A DNA stretch of 64,000 nt from Niastella vici (lineage in GTDB: Bacteria > Bacteroidota > Bacteroidia > Chitinophagales > Chitinophagaceae). Below the pieces are notes generated by a model. It saw nothing but the letters and a program-made list of their open reading frames with translations, did no database searches and had not been told where the DNA came from. The position numbers and the translations under genes are program-made. The stretch is from contig NZ_LVYD01000073.1 in NCBI RefSeq assembly GCF_002077945.1, positions 1 through 64,000 on the forward strand. Reading direction: 5' to 3'. The stretch's first letter is position 1, and every line of letters begins with the position of its first letter. Shown here in pieces: positions 1-7,801 of the stretch.

Positions 1-1472
1 GTACAATTGGTGGTGCTGCTTTGCCATTGGTAGCTGATTGTTCCTGATCCCGTAGCCACTACGCTGGTGAAGGCGCTGGGGTCGCTGCCGCTGCAAATAG
101 TTTGATCGCTTCCTATTGTTCCGGCGGTTGCGTTATTAATTGTTACGGTAACGCAATTGCTGGTGGCGGAACAGGGAACCCCGTTGAGCGTAGAAGTTGC
201 AATGCGGCGATAGTAGGTTGTTGTTGCCAGTCCGCCGGGAATATCATAGGTTGCGCCCGTAGCACCGCTGATGTTTGCGAACCCGTTAGTACAATCAGTA
301 GTACTGCTTTGCCATTGATAGGTTATGGAACCGGAGCCTGTAGCGGCTGTTGTAATGGTGAATGCCGCAGGATCTCCGCCGTTGCAAATGGTTTGATCGG
401 AGCCTATTGTTCCAGCTGTAACAGCATTTACAGTTACAGTAACGCAATTGCTGGTGGCAGAACATGGCACGCCGTTGAGCGTAGATGTTGCAATGCGGCG
501 GTAATAAGTTGTTGCAGCCAGTGCTGCCGGTACATCATATGTGGCGCTGGTAGCGCCGCTGATATCTGCAAAACCGGTGGTACAATTGGTGGTGCTGCTT
601 TGCCATTGATAAGAGATTGTTCCCAATCCGGTGGCGTCTGTGCTGGTGAATACATTGGGGTCGCCGCCGTTACAAATGGTTTGGTCGCTATTGATGCTTC
701 CCGCAGATATGTTATTTATGGTTACCGTAACGCAGTTGCTGGTGGCGGTACATGGCACCCCGTTGAGTGTAGATGTTGCAATGCGGCGATAGTAAGTTGT
801 TGTAGCCAGTCCGCCAGGTACATCATACGTTGCGCTGGTAGCACCACTGATGTCTGTAAATCCGGTGCTACAATCGTTGGTGCTGCTTTGCCATTGATAA
901 CTCAATGTGCCCGAGCCGGTGGCTGCTGTTGCTATAGTGAAGGCGGCCGGATCGCCGCCGCTGCAAATGGTTTGATTGGTTGCGATAACCCCTGGCGTTA
1001 CATCATTGATGGCAATTGCCACATTTCCCGCCATGGTAGCTGATACGCCCGCAACAGTTCCTACTACAGTATAAGTTCCGGCTGCAGTTTGATTGCCAAA
1101 ACTGAGGGCGCTTCCTGTACCGGCAATTGGAGCGCCAATATCAACACCGTTCAACTGAAGTTGATAACTTCCCCCCGCTTCCGAACCATCGAGCCCTACG
1201 GGCATTCCGCTGCCACCGGTGCAATAAGTACCCCCGCCAGTTACATTATATACAATGGTTGAAACTCTTAAAACTGAAGAGGCAGATCTGGCCTTGTGTA
1301 GAGAGTCGAGTCGTTTATTGTTATTGCCAAGGTGTTGTGCCTGAAGAAAGAGCGGCGCAGTAAGGCATAATAGCAAGCATGTAGATACCCATAAACGATT
1401 AATGCTATGCTTTAAATCGTGTGAAAGGGTCGCAGATTCAGTTGAAAAGATATGTGAGCAACAATCTTTCAT
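1..1472 (-). CDS. Secreted Ig/PKD-like repeat protein, N-terminal part (3' end outside window)
   Basis: The minus strand is open from an ATG at 1472 to the window edge (490 codons with no stop), so the gene is partial. The N-terminus is a long signal peptide (hydrophobic about residues 28-43, ending FLQAQ). After a spacer of about 110 residues come at least three and a half copies of a 96-97 residue repeat. Each repeat carries QTIC(S/N)GGDP near its start, YQWQSST in the middle and TYYRRIATSTLNGVPC near its end. The repeats are nearly identical, with a DNA period of 291, 288 and 291 bp. This pattern is typical of Ig/PKD-like modules in large Bacteroidota surface or gliding-associated proteins secreted by T9SS; the C-terminal sorting domain would lie outside the window. 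The apparent Cys/Gly-rich plus-strand reading frame over the same bases (102-1043) is its antisense shadow. The exact function is unknown. Confidence 0.9.
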   Translation of the reverse strand, partial: MKDCCSHIFSTESATLSHDLKHSINRLWVSTCLLLCLTAPLFLQAQHLGNNNKRLDSLHKARSASSVLRVSTIVYNVTGGGTYCTGGSGMPVGLDGSEAGGSYQLQLNGVDIGAPIAGTGSALSFGNQTAAGTYTVVGTVAGVSATMAGNVAIAINDVTPGVIATNQTICSGGDPAAFTIATAATGSGTLSYQWQSSTNDCSTGFTDISGATSATYDVPGGLATTTYYRRIATSTLNGVPCTATSNCVTVTINNISAGSINSDQTICNGGDPNVFTSTDATGLGTISYQWQSSTTNCTTGFADISGATSATYDVPAALAATTYYRRIATSTLNGVPCSATSNCVTVTVNAVTAGTIGSDQTICNGGDPAAFTITTAATGSGSITYQWQSSTTDCTNGFANISGATGATYDIPGGLATTTYYRRIATSTLNGVPCSATSNCVTVTINNATAGTIGSDQTICSGSDPSAFTSVVATGSGTISYQWQSSTTNC

Positions 1473-2262
1473 TAACAGTTAGCTGTCAGTTTGTGGTAGT
1501 AACTAAATCCTCACTGCATTTCGGATTAATTATGAATGCGTATCCAAACTGCACCTGCGTAAAGGTTTAGAGCACCGGTAGCATGTTAGTTGATTAACTA
1601 ACGGGCATAGATATCTTAATCGAGGAAGTATAAATGCTTCATCAATACATTTTGGTGATTAAAAACCTTTAGATCAGATCATGTTGGACCTGGATTCATG
1701 TTGGTTTTACCGAGAATAAAAGGAATAACTTAATAACAGAGTTACAGATAAATGGTGGCTACAAAGGCTTTCGGGGGAGATTGGAAATGAAACATTGTGG
1801 ATTAAAATGTTTCCAGGTAATCAGGCTCACCTAAAAGGGTTCTATTTCTTATACAATATAGTTAAGATATTTTAACATTTAATGTGTAAAATAGATTATT
1901 TCAATATTATTGACTTTAAGCAAGTTTTGAATACAAAGTCTTGTTATTCAAATGCAGAAAGTGATGATCCTGGTCATAATTTTATTCTGTTCCAGCGACG
2001 GGACGTCATTTCTGACTAACCCGCCTGAATTTGTGCGTATTGGCATTGAGCGTAATGATGGGGTTAACCATATCAATCATTTCGCTATAACTGAAGAGAG
2101 TTTATCATGTTTCGTAATTGTGTTAAACAGCTTTCTGCGCCTGTTTGTATAATAAGCGTTATCTGGCCACTAACAAAAGTGACATCCTGTAACAATTAAT
2201 TTTAGATGAGAATTGACTTGAATTAGCACTTTGTAAATCAGAGATCAGATTGACCTTGTAAT
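1473..2262. other. Gene-free intergenic stretch
   Basis: About 0.8 kb of AT-rich sequence between the divergent genes at 1472 and 2471. Short frames such as 1952-2152 show no signal peptide, domain or family resemblance. I see no RNA gene. The only structured site is the promoter at 2263-2295. Confidence 0.5.
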
Positions 2263-2295
2263 TTTGTCACAGTGAAATAAAAATATTTAATTTTG
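2263..2295 (+). promoter_or_regulatory. Bacteroidota-type promoter for the T9SS cargo gene
   Basis: TTTG at 2263-2266, a 21-bp spacer, then TAATTTTG at 2288-2295. This matches the Bacteroidota sigma-70 consensus TTTG-N19-21-TAnnTTTG exactly. The start point would be near 2300, giving a leader of about 170 nt before the ATG at 2471. Confidence 0.5.
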
Positions 2296-2470
2296 TAAGG
2301 AACCAAAACCATTGTAATTGTGATTATGATAGGCGGAGCCTTACGCTCAGTTAAGTCAATTATCAATTATCCTTTCATTAAACCAGCGGCTTTTAATTCC
2401 TCGCTCTTCCTCCCAATCCAAATCTTATTTCTCCAAGTGCCTCATTTTGTAAAATCTAAAACAAAAACTT

Positions 2471-3724
2471 ATGTGCAAAATGTTAAGATATGTGCTGATG
2501 CTTGTTGTCTTTCCGGTCTCTGTTACCGGTCAGTCAGATAAAATCACCTATGCCATCACATCTGCCAATATGGGAAGCAACGATTGGGTTGCCTTACGAA
2601 CCGTGAATATGAGGACGGGGAAAGTAAACCAGATGCTGTTAAACATGAACGACAGGGGACTACTTCAATACGACACGGCTACTCACAAGTTTAATGATAA
2701 AATAGCCTGGCCTGTTTTGTCATTTCCTATAGTGGATAATAACACTGCTGTGCCCAAAGTAAACTCCGGAGTTGCAGCCATTGCCTTTGACCAACAGACA
2801 AACCGGCTGTTCTATGTTGCCATGAGCGATGACATACTGAGGTATATCGATCTTTCGACCATGAAAGTTTATGCCGATGCAGAGTGGTCTTTCAGCAAGG
2901 CAGGTAATTATACTTTTAAAAGCACCAATCCGGTTACCAGGCTGGTAATAACGCCCGATGGGTATGGATATACTATTACGACTGACAACAATCGCCTGAT
3001 CCGCTTTACCACAAATAACAAGCCTTCATTTACCGACATGGGCGAGTTGAAAGATGATCCCCGCAACAAGGAAATGTCAATACTCAATACCTGTAGCAAC
3101 CTTGGCGGCGATATGGTTGCCGATGATGCAGGAAACCTTTATCTTATTACTGCCAGTAACCACGTTTATAAGATCGAAATCAAAACCAGGCTGGCGACCT
3201 ACCTTGCAACAATTTCAAAATTACCGGCTGCATTTACGACCAATGGAGCTGCAATAAATGAAAATGGGAACCTGCTTGTCAGCAGTTCGGTATACACAGA
3301 AGCATCTTTCATTGTTGACCCTAAAAGCTGGCAGGCATCGCCTTCTCCCGCAATACAGGACTTGTATGGCATCGCCGATCTGGCAAGCAGTAATGTGCTC
3401 CAAATAAAAAAATCAAACCCTTCAGTTATATTATTTGGCAAGCCACTTTTAAAAACCGGTAATATCAAAGTATATCCCAATCCTGTGTTGTATGATGAAG
3501 TAAATATTCAATTCAATGATCTGCCTACCGGTAAATATATAATTGAATTGACGGATCCATTAGGAAGAAAAGTAGTTCAACAGAAAGTAAAGTTGACAAG
3601 CCAACGCCAAACCGAACTAATAAAGATTCCTACCATTACAGCACAGGCTTTTTACTATATACGCATATTGAATGAAAAGAATGCGCTGGTAAGTACGCAG
3701 AAGCTGGCGGTAGAAAGGTGGTAG
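2471..3724 (+). CDS. Secreted protein with T9SS type A sorting domain
   Basis: 417 residues. An N-terminal signal peptide (LRYVLMLVVFPVSVTG, then Q) is followed by about 320 residues with repeated beta-propeller-like stretches (for example VAAIAFDQQTNRLFYVAMS and GDMVADDAGNLYLITAS). The last ~75 residues start with NIKVYPNPV and contain YIIELTDPLGRKV and YYIRILNEKNALVSTQKL, the signature of the T9SS type A C-terminal sorting domain. The protein is therefore expected to cross the outer membrane by T9SS and be anchored or released. An ATG at 2480 is an equally possible start. The cargo function of the propeller is unknown. Confidence 0.88.
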   Translation: MCKMLRYVLMLVVFPVSVTGQSDKITYAITSANMGSNDWVALRTVNMRTGKVNQMLLNMNDRGLLQYDTATHKFNDKIAWPVLSFPIVDNNTAVPKVNSGVAAIAFDQQTNRLFYVAMSDDILRYIDLSTMKVYADAEWSFSKAGNYTFKSTNPVTRLVITPDGYGYTITTDNNRLIRFTTNNKPSFTDMGELKDDPRNKEMSILNTCSNLGGDMVADDAGNLYLITASNHVYKIEIKTRLATYLATISKLPAAFTTNGAAINENGNLLVSSSVYTEASFIVDPKSWQASPSPAIQDLYGIADLASSNVLQIKKSNPSVILFGKPLLKTGNIKVYPNPVLYDEVNIQFNDLPTGKYIIELTDPLGRKVVQQKVKLTSQRQTELIKIPTITAQAFYYIRILNEKNALVSTQKLAVERW

Positions 3725-3907
3725 TTTTTAGGTTTCATTATTCCAAAACCTGTTGGAAAGCTTATAGATTGATTTCTAAATATTGACAGAAGCGTGGAAA
3801 GGATTGGAATCAAATTCGATCATTTTACACTTCAAACAGCGATCAGGAGTCGTTTTTGGGAAAGCCCGGCTGAAAAGTTGCTAATTATGCCGCATTATGC
3901 CGCATAT

Positions 3908-4224
3908 GTTGCAAACGATGGGGCACTTGTTGCAAACGGTGGGGCACTTGTTGTAAACGATGGGGAGCTTGTTCGCAATCTATGGGACACTTGTTGCAAA
4001 CGATGGGGCCAAAGTTGCGAACGCTGGGGTCAAAGTTGAAAACGCTGGGGTCAAAGTTGAAAACATTGGGGTCAAAGTTGAAAACATTGGGGTCAAAGTT
4101 TAAAACATTGGGGTCAAAAGTTTAAAACATTGGGGTCAAAATTGAGAACATTGGGGTCAAAAGTTTAAAACATTGGGGTCAAAGTTGCGAATTTACGCGG
4201 CAAAGTTTGACTGAATGAGGCAAA
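3908..4224. repeat. Short tandem repeat array, 15 copies of a 21-bp unit
   Basis: Fifteen consecutive units of 20-22 bp, most exactly 21. The 5' copies read like GTTGCAAACGATGGGGCACTT and drift to a GTTGAAAACATTGGGGTCAAA-type unit in the 3' half. The GGGG core is kept in most copies. A reading frame from 3794 enters the array but stops at 4039 and shows no family resemblance, so I treat the array as non-coding. It ends about 130 bp before tRNA-Pro. The period is about two helical turns, with A-runs phased against the G-run. Confidence 0.9.
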
Positions 4225-4252
4225 TAAAATTTTTAATCATTTTGTAGCATAT

Positions 4253-4284
4253 TTTTCAGGAAATCAATTTTTTAACTAAATTTG
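4253..4284 (+). promoter_or_regulatory. Probable promoter of tRNA-Pro
   Basis: TAAATTTG at 4277-4284 fits the Bacteroidota -7 element, and TTTT lies 20 bp upstream at 4253-4256 (one mismatch to TTTG). Transcription would start near 4289, about 70 nt before the mature tRNA. Confidence 0.4.
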
Positions 4285-4357
4285 CACCCCCAAAGCGGAC
4301 TTCAGGTGGGAGAAAACCTGTCAAAAGCAGGTCAAAAACCACTGAAATAAGCTGATT

Positions 4358-4431
4358 CGGGTGGTGGCGCAGCCCGGTAGCGCACTTGTATGGGGTGCAA
4401 GGGGTCGCTGGTTCGAATCCAGTCCACCCGA
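4358..4431 (+). tRNA. tRNA-Pro (anticodon GGG)
   Basis: A full cloverleaf can be drawn. The acceptor stem CGGGTGG pairs with CCACCCG (4424-4430), with discriminator A. The D arm lies around GCGCAGCCCGGTAGCGC. The anticodon stem CTTGT/GCAAG encloses the loop ATGGGGT with anticodon GGG. The T arm contains GGTTCGAATCC. The 3' CCA is not encoded. A terminator follows directly. Confidence 0.93.
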
Positions 4432-4437
4432 CGAAGA

Positions 4438-4470
4438 AAGCTTCTGGTTATTACCGGAAGCTTTTTATTT
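4438..4470 (+). terminator. Rho-independent terminator after tRNA-Pro
   Basis: Stem AAGCTTCTGG / CCGGAAGCTT (4438-4447 with 4454-4463, one G-U pair), 6-nt loop, then a T-rich run. Confidence 0.8.
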
Positions 4471-4539
4471 TTTATCTTTTACCATGTTGGTGCTGCTTAG
4501 TTGCTTTTAAGGGATCAGGTTGAAATTTTGGGGGATTTA

Positions 4540-4689
4540 GGAGAAAGTAGTTGTTACCAGTAAGGAATTAATTGCCCTGCTTTTTAACGGCATCATGTGA
4601 ACCACAGAATAAATAGTTCTTTCTGCTTTTGCTGCAGTCCGCATGTACTGCTCTATTACGTTGTTGAGATTGCCAGTGGTTGCATAAAG

Positions 4690-4710
<21 letters not shown>
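4540..4710 (-). pseudogene. IS66-family transposase remnant, C-terminal part
   Basis: Read on the minus strand, one frame gives NLNNVIEQYMRTAAKA, the next frame gives RKNYLFCGSHDAVK, and the first frame resumes with SRAINSLLVTT. Put together these follow the conserved C-terminal region of IS66 transposases (NN-AE-A-R, then GRKNYLF-GSH, then YSLL-T). At least two compensating frameshifts separate the blocks, and nothing of the catalytic core remains. The seemingly intact 91-residue frame at 4537-4812 is only the shell of this remnant. No terminal inverted repeats are visible. Confidence 0.6.
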
Positions 4711-5032
<322 letters not shown>

Positions 5033-5033
5033 A

Positions 5034-5222
5034 CTAAGAAGTTAATAATAGTACAGGCTGAATATTTGTAAAGTTTATAAAGTCACTGATTACTGCGTTG
5101 CTGTTTTGCCCTGTCGCTTTATTATATTCGGCTACATCTTTCACGTAAAAATAACCAACAGCCAAATAAGAGACTTTTTCATTTAGCGTTCTGCCTGCTA
5201 TGCCTTTATTATGACGTGCCGA
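5034..5222 (-). pseudogene. EthD-family reductase remnant, C-terminal part
   Basis: The minus strand from about 5222 to the stop at 5034-5036 encodes SARHNKGIAGRTLNEKVSYL, then AVGYFYVKDVAEYN, then SDFINFTNIQPVLLL. This matches the C-terminal half of small EthD-domain proteins (pattern ...YxAVGhfyv...F.nfTnIqPv). A stop precedes this stretch, so the N-terminal half is lost or out of frame. The remnant abuts the 3' end of the decayed VOC gene, tail to tail. Confidence 0.55.
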
Positions 5223-5417
5223 TTAACTCCTTCATAAAATAGCAACTGAATTTATTTATATCTTCAAAGCATTGGGAAAAATATATGCGCAAAAAACTGG
5301 ATCACTGACAACTATCAGGCATTAAATTGAGCCAGGTTATTTTAATAGAAGTTGCTGCATACTACTTTACCTTTAAAAAACACCAGAGACTCCTGCCCTT
5401 CCCATGGGTAAAAAATC

Positions 5418-5600
5418 GTGAACAAGGCTATTGCCGTTATATTCATAATTGTACCGGCAATTGGATCCTTTGCATTTGTTGCCGAACCAGCTGCACCGCA
5501 TAAAGGCCAACCTGATCAAAATCAAATCCTGTGCTGCTCACCATCAAATAAAAAATATTGCAGAGAAGTTATTTTGAAAAACAATTTAAGCTATCATTAA
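5418..5600 (+). CDS. Possible small secreted peptide upstream of the desaturase
   Basis: 60 codons with a GTG start. The N-terminus (MNKAIAVIFIIVPAIGSFAF) is hydrophobic and signal-like, followed by a short polar tail with three cysteines. It ends 18 bp before the desaturase ATG, so it could be co-transcribed. No family is recognised and the frame may be fortuitous. The stretch 5223-5417 before it shows nothing recognisable. Confidence 0.3.
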   Translation: MNKAIAVIFIIVPAIGSFAFVAEPAAPHKGQPDQNQILCCSPSNKKYCREVILKNNLSYH

Positions 5601-5618
5601 TCACAGCAAGTCAATTGT

Positions 5619-6737
5619 ATGAAAACGATAAAATTCAAAAGTGACGAAGCATGGCAGAAAAAATTCGCCGCTGCAGTACGTAGCAATGTAAACAATTACT
5701 TTAAGGAAAACGGAATCTCTACCAAAGGGAATTTCACCCTCCTGACACAAACGGTAGGAATGTTATCACTCTATATCATTCCGTTTGTGCTTTTACTTAC
5801 AATTTCCATGAATATATGGGCCTCCATTCTATTGGTGATAACTATGGGGATAGGAATGGCCGGAATTGGAATGTGCGTTATGCATGACGCGGTTCACGGT
5901 TCTTATTCCAGCAAAGAATGGATCAATAGAATATTTGGGGGAACCATGTATCTGCTGGGAAGTAATGTATTTACCTGGAAAGTACAGCATAATATGATGC
6001 ATCATGCTTACACCAATATTGACGGTTGCGATGAAGACATTGCAGGAAAAGGACCCATTCGGCTCTCTCAATATGCCTCTTTAAAAAAGATTCACCGTTA
6101 CCAATATATACATGCCTTTTTCTTTTATGGGCTTTTGACTTTTGCAAAATTGATCAATGATTTCACTCAGCTTGCTGAATACAATAGAGAAGGAATTACA
6201 GTAAAATACCATATAAACCCCGTACAGGAGTATATTAAAATGGTCGTGATAAAACTCATTTATTTGTTCACTTTCATCGGCCTGCCAATTATATTTACTT
6301 CATATGCATGGTGGCAGGTTCTTCTTGGCTTTTTTTTCATGCACTGGACCGCCGGATGCATACTTAGCACCATTTTCCAGATGGCGCATGTGGTGGAAGG
6401 AGCTCAGCAATTCAAACCGGATGCCAATGGCGTCATTCATTCTGAGTGGGCCGTCCATGAACTTCAAACAACAGCAGATTTTGCAAGAAATAACCTTATC
6501 CTGAACTGGTACATCGGAGGTTTGAATTTTCAAATCGAACATCATCTTTTTCCTAATATATGTCACGTACATTATAGAAAAATTGCTCCCATTGTAGAAC
6601 GTACCGCCCGGGAATTCAACGTGCCCTATAATTTGAAACCTTCCTTTATTGCAGCGCTGCGTTCTCATATTCGCAGGCTAAAATTACTAGGGACACAACC
6701 CGAAAAAACTGGCGATCAAGTAAAAGACCAAACATAA
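5619..6737 (+). CDS. Membrane fatty acid desaturase (acyl-lipid / linoleoyl-CoA desaturase type)
   Basis: 372 residues. The three histidine boxes of the membrane di-iron desaturases are present: HDAVHGS (89-95), HNMMHH (124-129) and QIEHH (305-309). Hydrophobic segments near residues 45-85, 165-180 and 208-250 place the boxes on the cytoplasmic face. There is no N-terminal cytochrome b5 domain, so electrons must come from a separate donor. The QIEHH form of box 3 is typical of front-end or linoleoyl-CoA-type desaturases. Expected role: O2-dependent introduction of a double bond into membrane acyl chains, often cold-induced. It stands alone. Confidence 0.9.
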   Translation: MKTIKFKSDEAWQKKFAAAVRSNVNNYFKENGISTKGNFTLLTQTVGMLSLYIIPFVLLLTISMNIWASILLVITMGIGMAGIGMCVMHDAVHGSYSSKEWINRIFGGTMYLLGSNVFTWKVQHNMMHHAYTNIDGCDEDIAGKGPIRLSQYASLKKIHRYQYIHAFFFYGLLTFAKLINDFTQLAEYNREGITVKYHINPVQEYIKMVVIKLIYLFTFIGLPIIFTSYAWWQVLLGFFFMHWTAGCILSTIFQMAHVVEGAQQFKPDANGVIHSEWAVHELQTTADFARNNLILNWYIGGLNFQIEHHLFPNICHVHYRKIAPIVERTAREFNVPYNLKPSFIAALRSHIRRLKLLGTQPEKTGDQVKDQT

Positions 6738-7037
6738 ATTTTTTTGCGGAAAAACTACGCCAGGCAACAGTCAAATAGGTTGTCTGAATTGAGACAGTAA
6801 ATTGATTTAATTTTTTACCTTCAGAGATTAAGCTTGAAATTTTGTCCTTTTAACTCCCTATTTCATACGATTGAAGGTGGTAGGCTCCAATTTAAAGATG
6901 AATGCAGTGGTTACTTTGTGTGGAGTCATTTAAAGGAACAGGATATTATTTTCCAATAAAAGGAATTGTGCTGCCAGTCTGCCAGTCATCTGTTCAAACG
7001 ATAAAAATTCAATCTTCTAAAAACTACCGGGTAATTT
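6738..7037. other. Intergenic stretch, nothing recognised
   Basis: 300 bp between the desaturase and the convergent small membrane gene. A plus-strand frame of about 50 codons ending near 6960 has no start codon or family resemblance. No hairpin with a T-run is evident. Confidence 0.4.
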
Positions 7038-7193
7038 TTACAGGACCCTTCTGCCCTGGATTATTCTTATAATTATAGCAATCACTGCAATAACAAGCAG
7101 AACGTGAATGATTCCTCCAACATGAAAACCGAAGAATCCAATTAACCATCCAATGATGAGTATTACGGCAATAATATAAAGTAAGTTAGACAT
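7038..7193 (-). CDS. Small membrane protein, lmo0937 family
   Basis: 51 residues from the ATG at 7193: MSNLLYIIAV at the start, then GWLIGFFGFHVGGIIHVLL, then a hydrophobic stretch and a basic tail (RIIQGRRVL). Two membrane segments are separated by a Gly-rich turn. The gene is very similar to the 58-residue protein at 10440-10616, and the shared GW-GF-GFH-GG-HLL pattern is that of the lmo0937 family, tiny proteins often linked to stress responses in Bacteroidota. An ATG two codons upstream (7199) is possible. Confidence 0.8.
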   Translation of the reverse strand: MSNLLYIIAVILIIGWLIGFFGFHVGGIIHVLLVIAVIAIIIRIIQGRRVL

Positions 7194-7320
7194 AAACATT
7201 TTTTAATTATTAGAGTATAATGATGCCTTGTTCACGATTTTTTATTCATGGGGGCAACATTGTGATTTCTACGCTGGATTCATCAAACGTTGGATTAGTT
7301 TACCGGAGATGATTTTTTGC

Positions 7321-7359
7321 TGAATCAAAAAACCGCCCCAGAATTTCTCTGAGACGGTT
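7321..7359 (-). terminator. Orphan minus-strand terminator
   Basis: Arms AACCGCCCCAG (7331-7341) and CTGAGACGGTT (7349-7359) have two C-A mismatches as plus-strand RNA but form G-U pairs as minus-strand RNA, followed there by six U residues. The hairpin is therefore a minus-strand terminator. No convincing minus-strand gene lies upstream of it between 7360 and 7800, so it may end a small RNA. Confidence 0.6.
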
Positions 7360-7801
7360 CCCGTATCAATCCTGTACTTTAGTTTTAAACTTATGGTTTG
7401 GTTCTCAATTCATGCTTTGCTATAGGCGCTTGTGCCCCTATTTATTAACCAAATAGTATTTTGAATGCTTGTCAACAATAAACTTTTACTTGTTTTTGGA
7501 AATTGCAACACGATACAAAAATGCGCTAATTTTCTCATACAACTGTTACACAATTGAAGGAATAAGTTATAATATTCACACATTTTATAGCATTCAGATT
7601 AATTGGTGTAGCTTAGAAGATCAACAAGGAGATTCATTTGTACCTTTAATAAAGGTTACCGTTCTAGCCGGGCATTCAACCCCTTCTTAAATACAGGTTG
7701 GTATAAGTGCAAACCACTGTTGATTTAATGATAAGCCTTTTGAAACTGTACATTAAAAATATTGTTTTGCATTCGTTGCAAGATGGTGGTGAAAGAGGCG
7801 T
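7360..7801. other. Intergenic stretch with one shared 15-mer
   Basis: Apart from TGTTACACAATTGAA at 7544-7558, which recurs inverted at 9724-9738, I see no conserved element. The 73-codon frame at 7469-7690 has no family resemblance. Confidence 0.35.

Noticed and set aside
102-1043. Plus-strand 313-residue Cys/Gly-rich frame
   Set aside because: It is the antisense of the repetitive minus-strand gene; its repeats follow from the Ig-like repeats on the other strand.
2320-2541. 73-residue frame overlapping the start of the T9SS cargo gene
   Set aside because: Overlaps the better supported gene at 2471 in another frame and has no domain or signal peptide.
3794-4039. 81-residue plus-strand frame running into the 21-bp array
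   Set aside because: It crosses only part of the array, stops inside it, has no family resemblance, and 22-bp units elsewhere in the array break the frame.
3908-4224. CRISPR array
   Set aside because: Units are directly adjacent with no spacers, and there are no cas genes in the window.
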